Source: Flavobacteriales bacterium
Lineage (GTDB): Bacteria > Bacteroidota > Bacteroidia > Flavobacteriales_F > PHOS-HE28
Direction of reading: 5' to 3'
NCBI GenBank assembly: GCA_020635715.1
Contig: JACJZG010000007.1
Coordinates: forward strand, 1-64,000
DNA length: 64,000 nt
Shown: positions 9,101-16,527 of the stretch, piece after piece
How the letters are laid out: each line of letters begins with the position of its first letter
How positions within the stretch are numbered: position 1 is the first letter of the stretch
Program-made: the position numbers and the translations under genes
Notes under the pieces: model-generated
Database searches by the model: none
Told to the model about the DNA's origin: nothing
What the model saw: only the letters and a program-made list of their open reading frames with translations

Positions 9101-11743
9101 GATCGGCTTGCCGTTCGCATCGAGGGCGACCACGGGCAACGCGTACGTGGTGTCGGTGAGAAGGCCGCCCCAGCTGCTGAAGGTGGTGGGCGGTTGAATG
9201 CCGGCGTAGCTCGCAAAGGGCAGGAAGGTAGCCGTCGTGCGGTCCATGCTCGCATCACCTCCGGCTTCGAACACACGCGTGACGATGTTGGCGTTCACCA
9301 CGGCAGGGGCACTGCGTCCGGTCCGCAGGTCGAGCGGGAAACTGGCGGCACCCTCTTCATCGAGCGCACCATCGAAGACCACCTGTTCCTCCTCGGGTAC
9401 GTAGGTCCGCAGGTCATTGAAGGTGTACTTCTCGTACCCCTTGAAGTCGGCCGTACCGCGTGTCAGGTTCACCGTCACCCGGCTCTTGAGGCCGCGCGCC
9501 GGTGCGCCGTGCAGCCAATGGGAGCGCAGGCCGATGCGGTGTTCCCCATCATGCACGATGCGGTCGACCACGCTAAGCGCGATCTTCAGGCGGTTGGGCT
9601 TCACCGTTTCAATGCGGATGCTCTTGTGGAAGCTGGTTCCACCCACCACCACGCGCGCGTTCCAGAAGCCGGTCGGGGCATCCGCGCTGGTCGCGCAACG
9701 GAACGCATACACCCCGTTCACGGAGGTCGTGCGCACGTGCTTCTGGTCCAGTCGACCCCGTGGATCGGTCAGTTCCAGCACCACCGGATGGTCCTTCGGC
9801 AGCTTGTGCTGGGCGTCCTGGAGCATGAAGGCCAGGTAGAGCGAGTCCCCGGGGCGCCATACACCGCGCTCGCCGTAGAGGTAGCCCTTCAGACCGCGGT
9901 CCACCGCTTCGCCCTGCACATCGAATTCGCTCACGGAGAGCGAGCTGCCGTCGGTGAGCGGCAGGTATCCGCGCTGGCTGCCCTTCGTGGCAACGAGCAA
10001 CGAGGGTTTGTGCAGGGTGGTGGGCAATTGGGCGATGCCCTGTCCGTCGGTGACCACCTGTCCGAGGGACTTGCGCTGCAGGTCCAGCACATCGAGCTTC
10101 ACACCGGCGAGCGGCTCGGCGGTGCGCAGGTCACTCACGGCGATGAGCACCGAACCATCGTTCCCGCATTTCGCGATGAGGCCGAGGTCGGATGCCAGGA
10201 TGTTGCGGGTGGCGCTGTTGTCGCGCATGTAGTACGAGGGCGTGCACGGATCCTCGCGTTCCCGGTGATCGTAGTCATCGTAGTAGTAGTCCTCGTAGTA
10301 CCAGTAGTCCTCGTAGTGGTCGTATTGCGCCTGTTCCTCCTCCCAGGTGCGCTCAGGTTCGAGTGATCCCTCGACCTGTTCATCCGCACAGGGATAGATG
10401 GCGTGCTTGCGGGTGAAGGAGAGTTCAACGCGGTAGATCGCGCCGGGCTCGGCCTTGATGTGCTTCTCCAGGTCGAGGTGGAAGCGGTTCCAACGTCCCA
10501 GGTCGGGCGCATCGGCGGTCTTCAGTGGAATGGTGGTGCGTGTGATCAAGCGCCCCACCCGCGCGAGCTCCCGCTGTCCATCCAACGCGTTCACCTGCAG
10601 GAATTGCGGCACGTTGCTCTCGTGGATGCGCACCACACGGACGTCAACGGCTTTGAGATTCACCGCCTCAAAAGGCATCAACAGTCCATCGGACGAGGGG
10701 AGGATGGAGCCTTTGCCCACCATACGCACGGCGGGCTTCAGCTCTTCGAAGGAAATGTCCACCGTGAGGTCCGTGCCCAGGGGATGCCGGTTCACGTTGC
10801 GCACGGCGGCAGCGACATAGGCTTGGTGGTCCCCGCTGAGCCGTTCCGTGGGATAGATGTTCAGCTTGTTCCCCTCCACCGAGAGGCGGACCTCATCGGC
10901 ACCGGCGATGCCCACAAGCCCGTCGAGCTCCTGTTCCGGGTCCAATGGGTCGGAGAAGAGCAGGGTCGCATGCTGTTCCCCCTCCGAGCTGGTGGTGGCC
11001 GATATCAAGGTGATCTCGCCAATGGCGGGAACGGTGAAGGGCAGTTCGCCCGCATCCTCAGACCCGATCTGGTCCCCATCCCATCGAATGGACACGGTGC
11101 TGGCCGTTCCACCACGAAGCACACTGTCCACCGTGAAGCGGTGATCGAGGCCGTTCGGTTCGTGCTCCCATTGGAGGGCGAGCTTTCGTCCTTTCTGGGC
11201 AGCGGAGAAGCAACCCGCAAGGTCCTGGTCGGTGGCGTCGTCACTGGTGCGCACCGATATGATCAGGCGTTGCCAGGTGAGGTCGGTGGGGCTGAGTGAT
11301 CGCAGGTCGCTCACAAGCACATCGATGCCCTGGCGCACGGTGGTCACCTGGAAGCGGAAGTCCTCGAGACCCTTGGGCACCACGATCAAGTTCCCAAGAT
11401 GGAAGTCCACGGTGTAGGTGCGTTCCTGTTCCAGGCGCTCCGCAGGATGGAAGGCGAGGGTGTGCTGGTCATGCCAGCGCACGGTGCCCTGCACCTTCGG
11501 GTCCAGGGTGAAGAGGTCCTGTATCGCGGCGTCGGAGGAGTCCTTCCACTGCTGGCCTTCGGCGATGCGCACTACGATGGGTGCCCGGGCACTGATGTGG
11601 CCCGCGGTGAAGGCGGGTATGTACGGGGTGAAGGCCTTGTCCGGTGTGATGGGCGCATCCTGCGTCCGGCAACCGTGGGAGAGGAGGATGATCGCGAAGG
11701 CGAACAGCGCCAGGGCGCCAGCGCTGCGTGATGTTCCGGGCAT
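6155..11743 (-). CDS. Bacterial alpha-2-macroglobulin family lipoprotein
   Basis: 1862 aa. The N-terminus ends in the lipobox LLSHGC (Cys near residue 25), so it is lipid-anchored. It carries MG-type beta domains, an MG2/bait-region-like stretch, and the thioester motif YPHGCLEQTT at about residue 1400, followed by alternating helices of the thioester (TED) domain and a C-terminal receptor-binding-like domain. Family role: a trap for invading proteases at the cell surface, with PBP1C repairing peptidoglycan; the next gene is pbpC. An acidic-aromatic stretch around residues 475-500, rich in Glu, Asp, Tyr and Trp, is unusual. The intact Cys-Leu-Glu-Gln indicates a functional thioester, unlike YfaS-type members that lack it. 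Confidence 0.95.
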   Translation of the reverse strand: MPGTSRSAGALALFAFAIILLSHGCRTQDAPITPDKAFTPYIPAFTAGHISARAPIVVRIAEGQQWKDSSDAAIQDLFTLDPKVQGTVRWHDQHTLAFHPAERLEQERTYTVDFHLGNLIVVPKGLEDFRFQVTTVRQGIDVLVSDLRSLSPTDLTWQRLIISVRTSDDATDQDLAGCFSAAQKGRKLALQWEHEPNGLDHRFTVDSVLRGGTASTVSIRWDGDQIGSEDAGELPFTVPAIGEITLISATTSSEGEQHATLLFSDPLDPEQELDGLVGIAGADEVRLSVEGNKLNIYPTERLSGDHQAYVAAAVRNVNRHPLGTDLTVDISFEELKPAVRMVGKGSILPSSDGLLMPFEAVNLKAVDVRVVRIHESNVPQFLQVNALDGQRELARVGRLITRTTIPLKTADAPDLGRWNRFHLDLEKHIKAEPGAIYRVELSFTRKHAIYPCADEQVEGSLEPERTWEEEQAQYDHYEDYWYYEDYYYDDYDHREREDPCTPSYYMRDNSATRNILASDLGLIAKCGNDGSVLIAVSDLRTAEPLAGVKLDVLDLQRKSLGQVVTDGQGIAQLPTTLHKPSLLVATKGSQRGYLPLTDGSSLSVSEFDVQGEAVDRGLKGYLYGERGVWRPGDSLYLAFMLQDAQHKLPKDHPVVLELTDPRGRLDQKHVRTTSVNGVYAFRCATSADAPTGFWNARVVVGGTSFHKSIRIETVKPNRLKIALSVVDRIVHDGEHRIGLRSHWLHGAPARGLKSRVTVNLTRGTADFKGYEKYTFNDLRTYVPEEEQVVFDGALDEEGAASFPLDLRTGRSAPAVVNANIVTRVFEAGGDASMDRTTATFLPFASYAGIQPPTTFSSWGGLLTDTTYALPVVALDANGKPIAGHRLKAQVYKMQRNWWWDGDMDGEANYISSPSVELRQEFDLVTDAKGRTNLKFRVDRPEWGRFTVRVTDPASGHSSALQLYLDWPGYEGRARRDDPEQAAMLSFNSDKSSYAVGDAATLIIPSSGTGRALVSLESGSRILETKWITLQDKETRHRFDITPEMAPNVYAHVTVVQPHANTLNDLPIRLYGVVPILVQDAKTHLEPVISMPKEIKTDVPFKVEVSEQGGNAMTYTLAIVDEGLLDLTRFRTPDPWNHFYAREALGVRTWDIYDQVIGAFGRKLARVLALGGSDDAGPADNAKVNRFKPVVRYVGPFVLERGRKAEHRFTIDNYVGSVRVMVVASDGDKAYGHTDRAVPVKKPLMVLATLPRVLAPGETADLPVTVFAMDTKVKDVTVKLEPNALLIPDGPMERTLRFNSTGDQVVRFRVRVKEAVGVAKVKVSASGAGEQASQAIELLVRQPNLPVTDVVEAYLEPGKSWSDTGGPIGVTGTNSAYVELSTIPPVDFGRRLQYLIDYPHGCLEQTTSKAFPQLYIAKVMDLPERTQHQLRSHVEAALRKMGGFQRADGSFNYWPGGGDHYDDWTSIYAGHFLVEAEHEGFRLPGSLLPKWLAYQRKAARDWHGIVQQGWTRRATQLTQAYRLYTLALAKQPELAAMNRLREERDLSVMARWMLAASYAYVGQKDAAARLIAGIPTAIEAYAEQGLTYGSGLRDDALIAEALMNMGETGQAAGVIQRIARQLSSEAWYSTQTTAFGLMATAHFTVRNTAHKGIAYTLMTGGKEVNKFSEKAISRMDLPTPEGTSSTSITNTGKSGIYLRYVRTGVPLLGEENAAAHGLSMTVDYVDMEGRPLDPTRIEQGTDLQAIVKLTHPGLVDGYQQLALTQVFPSGWEIRNNRMEGNESVTQASYFTYQDVRDDRVMTYFDLWRGNTVTFKVMLNAAYTGRYYLPGAVCEAMYDHTVNARSTGRWVQVVPAGEGANAQR

Positions 11744-11762
11744 GGTGGTCAGCTAAGTTCCG

Positions 11763-11770
11763 CCAAGGTA
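11763..11770 (-). promoter_or_regulatory. Candidate -7 element upstream of the alpha-2-macroglobulin operon
   Basis: Minus-strand TACCTTGG, close to TAnnTTTG, 19 bases before the ATG at 11743. Confidence 0.3.
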
Positions 11771-11830
11771 GGCGGACACTGACGGAACGCGGCGTGCGGG
11801 AGCGCTATTGCGAAGGGCGGCTGCGAACGG

Positions 11831-13957
11831 TCAGGGCTGCTTCATCAGCTGATCGGCCTCATCCGCAGGGATGATGTAGCCGTTCATGTCACCCACCACG
11901 AAGGCGTCGGTGAAACCCTTCTTGATGATGGCGGCCTTGGAGTCCTCGGCCTCCTTCCGGCTCTTGAACTGCCCGTAGTAGTAGCGGACCGCATCGGCGC
12001 TGGCCACCGGTCGGATATCGCCCATCTCGATCAGTTTCCCCATGGTGTCCATCGGGATGTTGCCAACGAAGGTGCCCACCTGCACGCGGTAGCGCAACTT
12101 GCTCTTGTCGATGCTTCCGCTCGGCGCGTTGCGCAGGTCCTCCGGACCGGTGAGCTTGGCACCGGCCTCTTTCATGCCGATGCGCTTGCCATCGCGGAAG
12201 GCCACGAGGAAAGCGCCCTGGAAGCCGCGGAGCAGCATGCGCACCTTGTGTTCGGCGGCGGGGTTCACCTCCTTGTAGGAGCCGGTGTAGTAGCGGGTCA
12301 GTCCATCCTCGCCCTTGATCACTACAAGGTCGTCGATGCCCTCGAAGATATTCCGCGAGAGCGGATAGCGGAAGGCGCCGAGCTGCACGCGCACGATGAT
12401 CTCCCCGGTCGCTTGTGGTCCGGCTTCGGGGGTGGTGGCGCTCGTCAACTTCAGGCGTTCGGCCTCCACCTCATCGGTCACGTCGATCAGGCGCCCGTTC
12501 TCTTCGGCCATCACACGACCCTCCACCTTGATGCCCTTCAACTCCAGCTCACGCCGCAGCGCTTCGGGAATGGAGTCGTAGCTGCCCACCACGTAGAAGG
12601 TGGTATCGCCTTGCTCCACCGCGCGGATGTCCGGGATGCTGAGCAGCTTCTGGATGAGGTCCTCGCTGATGCTCTCCACCTGTTCGCCCACCTTCACCAC
12701 GTACACGCGCTTCACCTTCACGGGTGCCGGTTTCATCGGCCCGAAGGATTCCACGCGGGAGCTCACGATGTTCACGTTGCCAGAGTCCTTGTAGGCCAGC
12801 CAGGCCTTCAACAGCTGGTCATCGGTGATGGTGACCCCACGCGCATCCACCGGGGCTCCGGCGGCGGTGTTCAGTTCATCGTCCTCGTGGTCCGGCACAC
12901 CGTCGCCATCGCCATCCAGCGGGCAACCGTTCGCATCCACCTTCACGCCGGCCGGGGTGTAGGGGCAGCGGTCGTTGATGTCCTGCACACCGTCGCCGTC
13001 CTCGTCGCCGAGCCAGGCCAGCGCATCGATCTCCTCGCTGCCGAGCGGTGTCATCTTCGCCTTCTTCGCAGCTTTCTTCATCGGCACGGTGTAGCCGATG
13101 GAGAAGGAGGAGAAGAGGAAGCGGTCATTGCCGGTGCTTCCGGCACGGTCGCCTTTGCTGTTCTCGGTGATCCCATCGATCAGGTCGGAGCGGGTGAGGT
13201 ACATGGTGGCGCCCATGCGGAAGTCGAAGCCATGGCCGATGTCCATACGGGCACCCACACCAACGGGAATGGCCCAGGTGCGCTCGAGGTACTTCCCGAA
13301 GCCGTCGAGGTTGCTTTCGCGCACATCGCTCTCGTAGGTGTAGTCCCGCTGCAGTTCCACGGCGTCGCCCGCGTTCGGGGCGTTCTCGTCGATGTCGCGG
13401 ATGGTGCCGTCGGTCCAGTAGTGATAGGTGCGGCCCTGGGCGTCGCGCAGGTCGGTCTTGGTCAGGAACTCCACGGATTCGAAACCGACATTGATGTACG
13501 GTTCCACCACCCGCGCCGGGTTCAGGAGCTGCAGGAAGTTGTAGCGCAGCATGACACCGCCGGTGGTGATGCGCGATTCGAAGTTGAGGTTGCGCGTGAG
13601 GCTCCGCTCGTTCACACCAAGGCGGCCATGCACCACGTGTATGCCGCCCTCCAGCCAGGGTGTGATGGGCGTGGTGGCACGCAGTTCGTAACCCACCCGG
13701 GTGACCAGCGGACTGTAGCTTCCGTGCTGGGAACCCACATCACCGTAGAAGGCGAACATGCCTGGACCCAGACCGAAGGTCGGCTTCAACTTCACCGGCA
13801 CGGTCATCTCCTGGGCGGGAGGCGGCGGCACGAAGGGAACGGCGACGGCAGCGGAGTCCGACTGCGCCAGGAGCGCAGGGGTGAACAGCGGGAAAAGGAA
13901 AGTGGAAAGGACGAGCGCGCGGACGGAACGGGAGGGAAGGCGGTGGCGTGCGCTCAT
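11831..13957 (-). CDS. Outer-membrane beta-barrel protein with thrombospondin type 3 repeat and SPOR-like C-terminus
   Basis: 708 aa. Signal peptide ends near ALLAQ. Residues about 55-305 look like an outer-membrane barrel (alternating aromatic/polar strands, ending FSSFSIGYTVPM). A Ca-binding TSP3-like stretch follows (DEDGDGVQDINDRCP, DGDGDGVPDHEDD). In place of the usual OmpA domain the C-terminal half has three SPOR-like units: TTFYVVGSY region, VQLGAF...RYYTGSY, and YRVQVGTF...RYYYGQFKSRKEAE. SPOR domains bind denuded glycan strands of peptidoglycan, so the protein may bridge outer membrane and wall. The gene immediately upstream (13979-15433) also ends in a SPOR-like unit, and only 21 bases separate them. 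No family name recognised; the domain reading is by eye. Confidence 0.7.
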   Translation of the reverse strand: MSARHRLPSRSVRALVLSTFLFPLFTPALLAQSDSAAVAVPFVPPPPAQEMTVPVKLKPTFGLGPGMFAFYGDVGSQHGSYSPLVTRVGYELRATTPITPWLEGGIHVVHGRLGVNERSLTRNLNFESRITTGGVMLRYNFLQLLNPARVVEPYINVGFESVEFLTKTDLRDAQGRTYHYWTDGTIRDIDENAPNAGDAVELQRDYTYESDVRESNLDGFGKYLERTWAIPVGVGARMDIGHGFDFRMGATMYLTRSDLIDGITENSKGDRAGSTGNDRFLFSSFSIGYTVPMKKAAKKAKMTPLGSEEIDALAWLGDEDGDGVQDINDRCPYTPAGVKVDANGCPLDGDGDGVPDHEDDELNTAAGAPVDARGVTITDDQLLKAWLAYKDSGNVNIVSSRVESFGPMKPAPVKVKRVYVVKVGEQVESISEDLIQKLLSIPDIRAVEQGDTTFYVVGSYDSIPEALRRELELKGIKVEGRVMAEENGRLIDVTDEVEAERLKLTSATTPEAGPQATGEIIVRVQLGAFRYPLSRNIFEGIDDLVVIKGEDGLTRYYTGSYKEVNPAAEHKVRMLLRGFQGAFLVAFRDGKRIGMKEAGAKLTGPEDLRNAPSGSIDKSKLRYRVQVGTFVGNIPMDTMGKLIEMGDIRPVASADAVRYYYGQFKSRKEAEDSKAAIIKKGFTDAFVVGDMNGYIIPADEADQLMKQP

Positions 13958-13978
13958 GCGATGGTTCTCAGTGCCGCA

Positions 13979-15433
13979 TCATTGCACCCATTTCTGGTTG
14001 CTCAATACGAGCGCCTCTTGTACGGTGATGCGGTCGCCGTTGTTATAGGCGGTCACGAACGGACCGGGAAAGGCATGGCCGGCGTTGTTGAAGGCCACGC
14101 GCTGGTCACGTGCCTCGGAGTAGGAACCGAAGCGACCGGTGACATACTTGATCCAGCCTTGGTGCCGCTCGATGCTGTAGTCGCCATGGTAGCGGTGGCG
14201 CGCGGCGAAGTAGCCCTTGCCCACCTCGCGATGTCCGGCGCTGATCTGCACCTTGTACACCACGCCTTTCTCCGGGGCAGGCACGGAGGTGACCTTCCTG
14301 GGCTGGGTGCTCTGCTTGGGTTCGGTGGTCTGCTTGGGCTGTTGCTGGGCCACCGCCTCCTGCTGCCGGACGCGCTCCGCTTCGGCCGCCGCTTTGGCCG
14401 CAGCTTCCTGCCGGGCGACTTCTTCGGCCTGCTTGCGCGCCAGTTCCGCGTCCTGGTTCTCCATGCCTTCCATCGTGTTCGGGTCGTAGGCGAGCGCCTC
14501 CATCGCCTTTGCGCCCACGAAGAATTTCGAGGTGCCGATCACCGCCTTCTGGGTCTCGTCGTTCAGCAGGTAGCCGAACTCCCCGTCGATGCTGTATTCC
14601 CCATCGGGCTTCTCGTTCGCACGGAGCTTGTACACCACTTTCAGATCCGGCCCGGCAGGCAGGTTGAGCCACACGAACTTGGCGATGCGGTCCTGGGTGG
14701 TGAAGATGGCCTCGCTGCTGGTCTTTTCCAAGGCGGTGAAGCCCTGCGGGATGGTCTCCTGTAATTTGCCGAAGCCGCGGATGTCGCCCTTCTTCACGAC
14801 CACTTCCACGAGCATCTCATTCTCCGTCACCGGGGTGATGGTGCGGGTGGCGGTAACGCCGCCGCCACCTTGGGTGGGAGCCACGCCGCTTGCATTATCC
14901 ACCACGGCCATCATGGTGGAGCCGGCGGGTGCGGCTTCCGCTGCCGATGCGAGATCGGCGCTCGAAGGATCTTCCTCCGTGGTGGTCTCGGACACGAGCA
15001 CGGCACCGCCCGGACCCATGTCCACCGTACTGGTAGGCAGGTCGTAGGTCTTGCGCTCGTTGTCCTCGATGTAGGAGAAGCGGCCTTGAATGGCCTGGTT
15101 GCCGCTGATGGAGGCTTCGGCGCTCAGCGTGTAGCTCACCTTGAAGGTGGGGGTGCTGGGCAGGGCCATCCAAATGAACTTGGCCTTCTGGTCCGCAAAG
15201 GTGAAGGAGGCGCCCTTGGTCTCGATGGCGGTGGCCGTCAATCCCGGGGGCAGGTCCAACTGCAACTTGGCGAAGCCGCTGAGGGTGCCCTTCTCCACCG
15301 TTACGGTCACGCGCACTTCGGTGCCGGGTGCCATGGTGGTGGGCACGTTCTGGGTGATGCTCAGGTCAGCGAGGAGGAAAGGCTCGAGGAGCAGGAGCCC
15401 GAGGAAATTGATCAGGAGTACCAGTTGATTCAT
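13979..15433 (-). CDS. Duplicated beta-domain protein with Ala/Glu-rich coiled coil and SPOR-like C-terminus
   Basis: 484 aa. A hydrophobic N-terminus (MNQLVLLINFLGLLLLEPFL) is a signal or anchor. Two homologous beta domains follow, about residues 28-145 and 210-320: compare VTVEKGTLSGFAKLQLDLPP with VVVKKGDIRGFGKLQETIPQ, and later FTFADQKAKFIWMALP with FTTQDRIAKFVWLNLP. Then a charged Ala/Glu/Gln helix and a TTEPKQSTQPRK linker, and a final SPOR-like unit (YKVQISAGHREVGKGYF...KYVTGRFGSYSEARDQ). Likely co-transcribed with the downstream SPOR-like barrel gene. I do not recognise a named family; a peptidoglycan-linked envelope role is inferred from the SPOR-like end. Confidence 0.65.
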   Translation of the reverse strand: MNQLVLLINFLGLLLLEPFLLADLSITQNVPTTMAPGTEVRVTVTVEKGTLSGFAKLQLDLPPGLTATAIETKGASFTFADQKAKFIWMALPSTPTFKVSYTLSAEASISGNQAIQGRFSYIEDNERKTYDLPTSTVDMGPGGAVLVSETTTEEDPSSADLASAAEAAPAGSTMMAVVDNASGVAPTQGGGGVTATRTITPVTENEMLVEVVVKKGDIRGFGKLQETIPQGFTALEKTSSEAIFTTQDRIAKFVWLNLPAGPDLKVVYKLRANEKPDGEYSIDGEFGYLLNDETQKAVIGTSKFFVGAKAMEALAYDPNTMEGMENQDAELARKQAEEVARQEAAAKAAAEAERVRQQEAVAQQQPKQTTEPKQSTQPRKVTSVPAPEKGVVYKVQISAGHREVGKGYFAARHRYHGDYSIERHQGWIKYVTGRFGSYSEARDQRVAFNNAGHAFPGPFVTAYNNGDRITVQEALVLSNQKWVQ

Positions 15434-15758
15434 GATGGGTGATCACTTAGGGTAAGGCTAACCCCCTCGGAGCCAAATGTACCGGGGCCCCGGGGAGACG
15501 GATCATCCGCGAACTTAGCGATACCAACAGGAACTTGTTGACCGGGAGGCCATCTGTTGATCGAGAAGCGCGCAACAACAGGCCTTCCCGCGGCTTGTGG
15601 ACCATGGACAGAACGATCACCGAAGGGGCTGCTCCCCGGAACAGCCCATTCGGGGGATCGTTCGCAAGTTGCTGATCAACAGTCGTATAAGCGACCGCAG
15701 TCTGCTGGTTGACGCTTGCGGGGCGCGCAATTATGCCCTGTGGGAAGCAGGCCGTCGA
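15434..15758. other. Intergenic region, no gene seen
   Basis: 325 bases between the LOG-family gene and the SPOR-like gene. It holds a minus-strand TACATTTG element (15474-15481), a CCGGGGCCCCGG palindrome (15482-15493), and TGTTGATC (15555-15562) facing GATCAACA (15674-15681), an inverted pair 119 bases apart. No convincing coding frame. Confidence 0.5.
15474..15481 (-). promoter_or_regulatory. Candidate -7 promoter element
   Basis: Minus-strand TACATTTG matches TAnnTTTG exactly, 40 bases upstream of the ATG at 15433. Confidence 0.4.
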
Positions 15759-16490
15759 TCAGAAGTTCGGCTTCAGCATGTACTTGCTGTAGAAGGTGTT
15801 GATCACACCCACGGCCTCGGCTGGCGTGTCCACCACGTTGATCAGGTCCATGTCGGGCATGTTGATGTAGGCGTACTTCTCGCCCATGGTGCCTTTGATC
15901 CAATCGAGCAGGCCCTGCCAGTACTTCTTTCCAACGAGGATGATGGGGAAGCGCCCGATCTTCTGGGTCTGGATCAGCGTGAGCGCCTCGAAGAGCTCAT
16001 CAAGCGTGCCGAAGCCCCCGGGCAGCACGATGAAGCCCTGGCTGTATTTGATGAACATCACCTTTCGAACGAAGAAGTAGTCGAAGTCGATGCTCTTCTC
16101 CTTGTCGATGTACGGGTTGGGCTGCTGCTCGAAGGGCAGTTCGATGTTGAGGCCCACGCTGGTGCCGCCACCACGCTGGGCGCCCTTGTTCCCGGCCTCC
16201 ATGATGCCCGGTCCGCCGCCGGTGATCACGCCGTAGCCATTGCCGGTGAGCTGGTAGGCGATCTCCTCGGCCAGCTTGTATTCGGGTGCGTCGGGCTTGG
16301 TGCGCGCGCTTCCGAAGATGCTCACACAGGGGCGGATCCGCTGCATGGCCTCGAAGCCTTCAACGAATTCGCTCATGATCTTGAAGATGGCCCAACTGTC
16401 GTTGGCCTTCACCTCGCTCCAGCCTTTGCGCTTGAAGGCACGTTTGATGCGGCGTTCGCTCTCCTGTTCCAGGTCGATCTTCTTTGCCAT
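15759..16490 (-). CDS. LOG-family (TIGR00730) nucleotide monophosphate phosphoribohydrolase-like protein
   Basis: 243 aa, cytosolic. The Rossmann-fold signature is clear: SIFGSARTKPD near residue 56, GGGPGIMEAGNKGA near 96-109, and PGGFGTLDELFEAL near 160, the PGGxGTxxE motif of LOG/lysine-decarboxylase-like enzymes. Family members cleave N6-modified AMP to release cytokinin-type bases or act as AMP/pyrimidine nucleotidases; which substrate applies here cannot be read from sequence. Starts at MAKKIDLEQE. It lies 37 bases downstream of uvrA on the same strand, a possible operon. Confidence 0.88.
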   Translation of the reverse strand: MAKKIDLEQESERRIKRAFKRKGWSEVKANDSWAIFKIMSEFVEGFEAMQRIRPCVSIFGSARTKPDAPEYKLAEEIAYQLTGNGYGVITGGGPGIMEAGNKGAQRGGGTSVGLNIELPFEQQPNPYIDKEKSIDFDYFFVRKVMFIKYSQGFIVLPGGFGTLDELFEALTLIQTQKIGRFPIILVGKKYWQGLLDWIKGTMGEKYAYINMPDMDLINVVDTPAEAVGVINTFYSKYMLKPNF

Positions 16491-16527
16491 GGTATAAGGG
16501 TGGTGGGACCGACGCGTTGGCCGGTGC

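Noticed and set aside
12248..14764. 838-codon plus-strand frame across the SPOR-like genes
   Set aside because: No domain signal; produced by codon bias of the two minus-strand genes beneath it.
15555..15681. TGTTGATC/GATCAACA pair as a replication-origin or DnaA-type element
   Set aside because: Only two 8-bp copies 119 bases apart, no DnaA-box consensus cluster and no dnaA or gid genes nearby.
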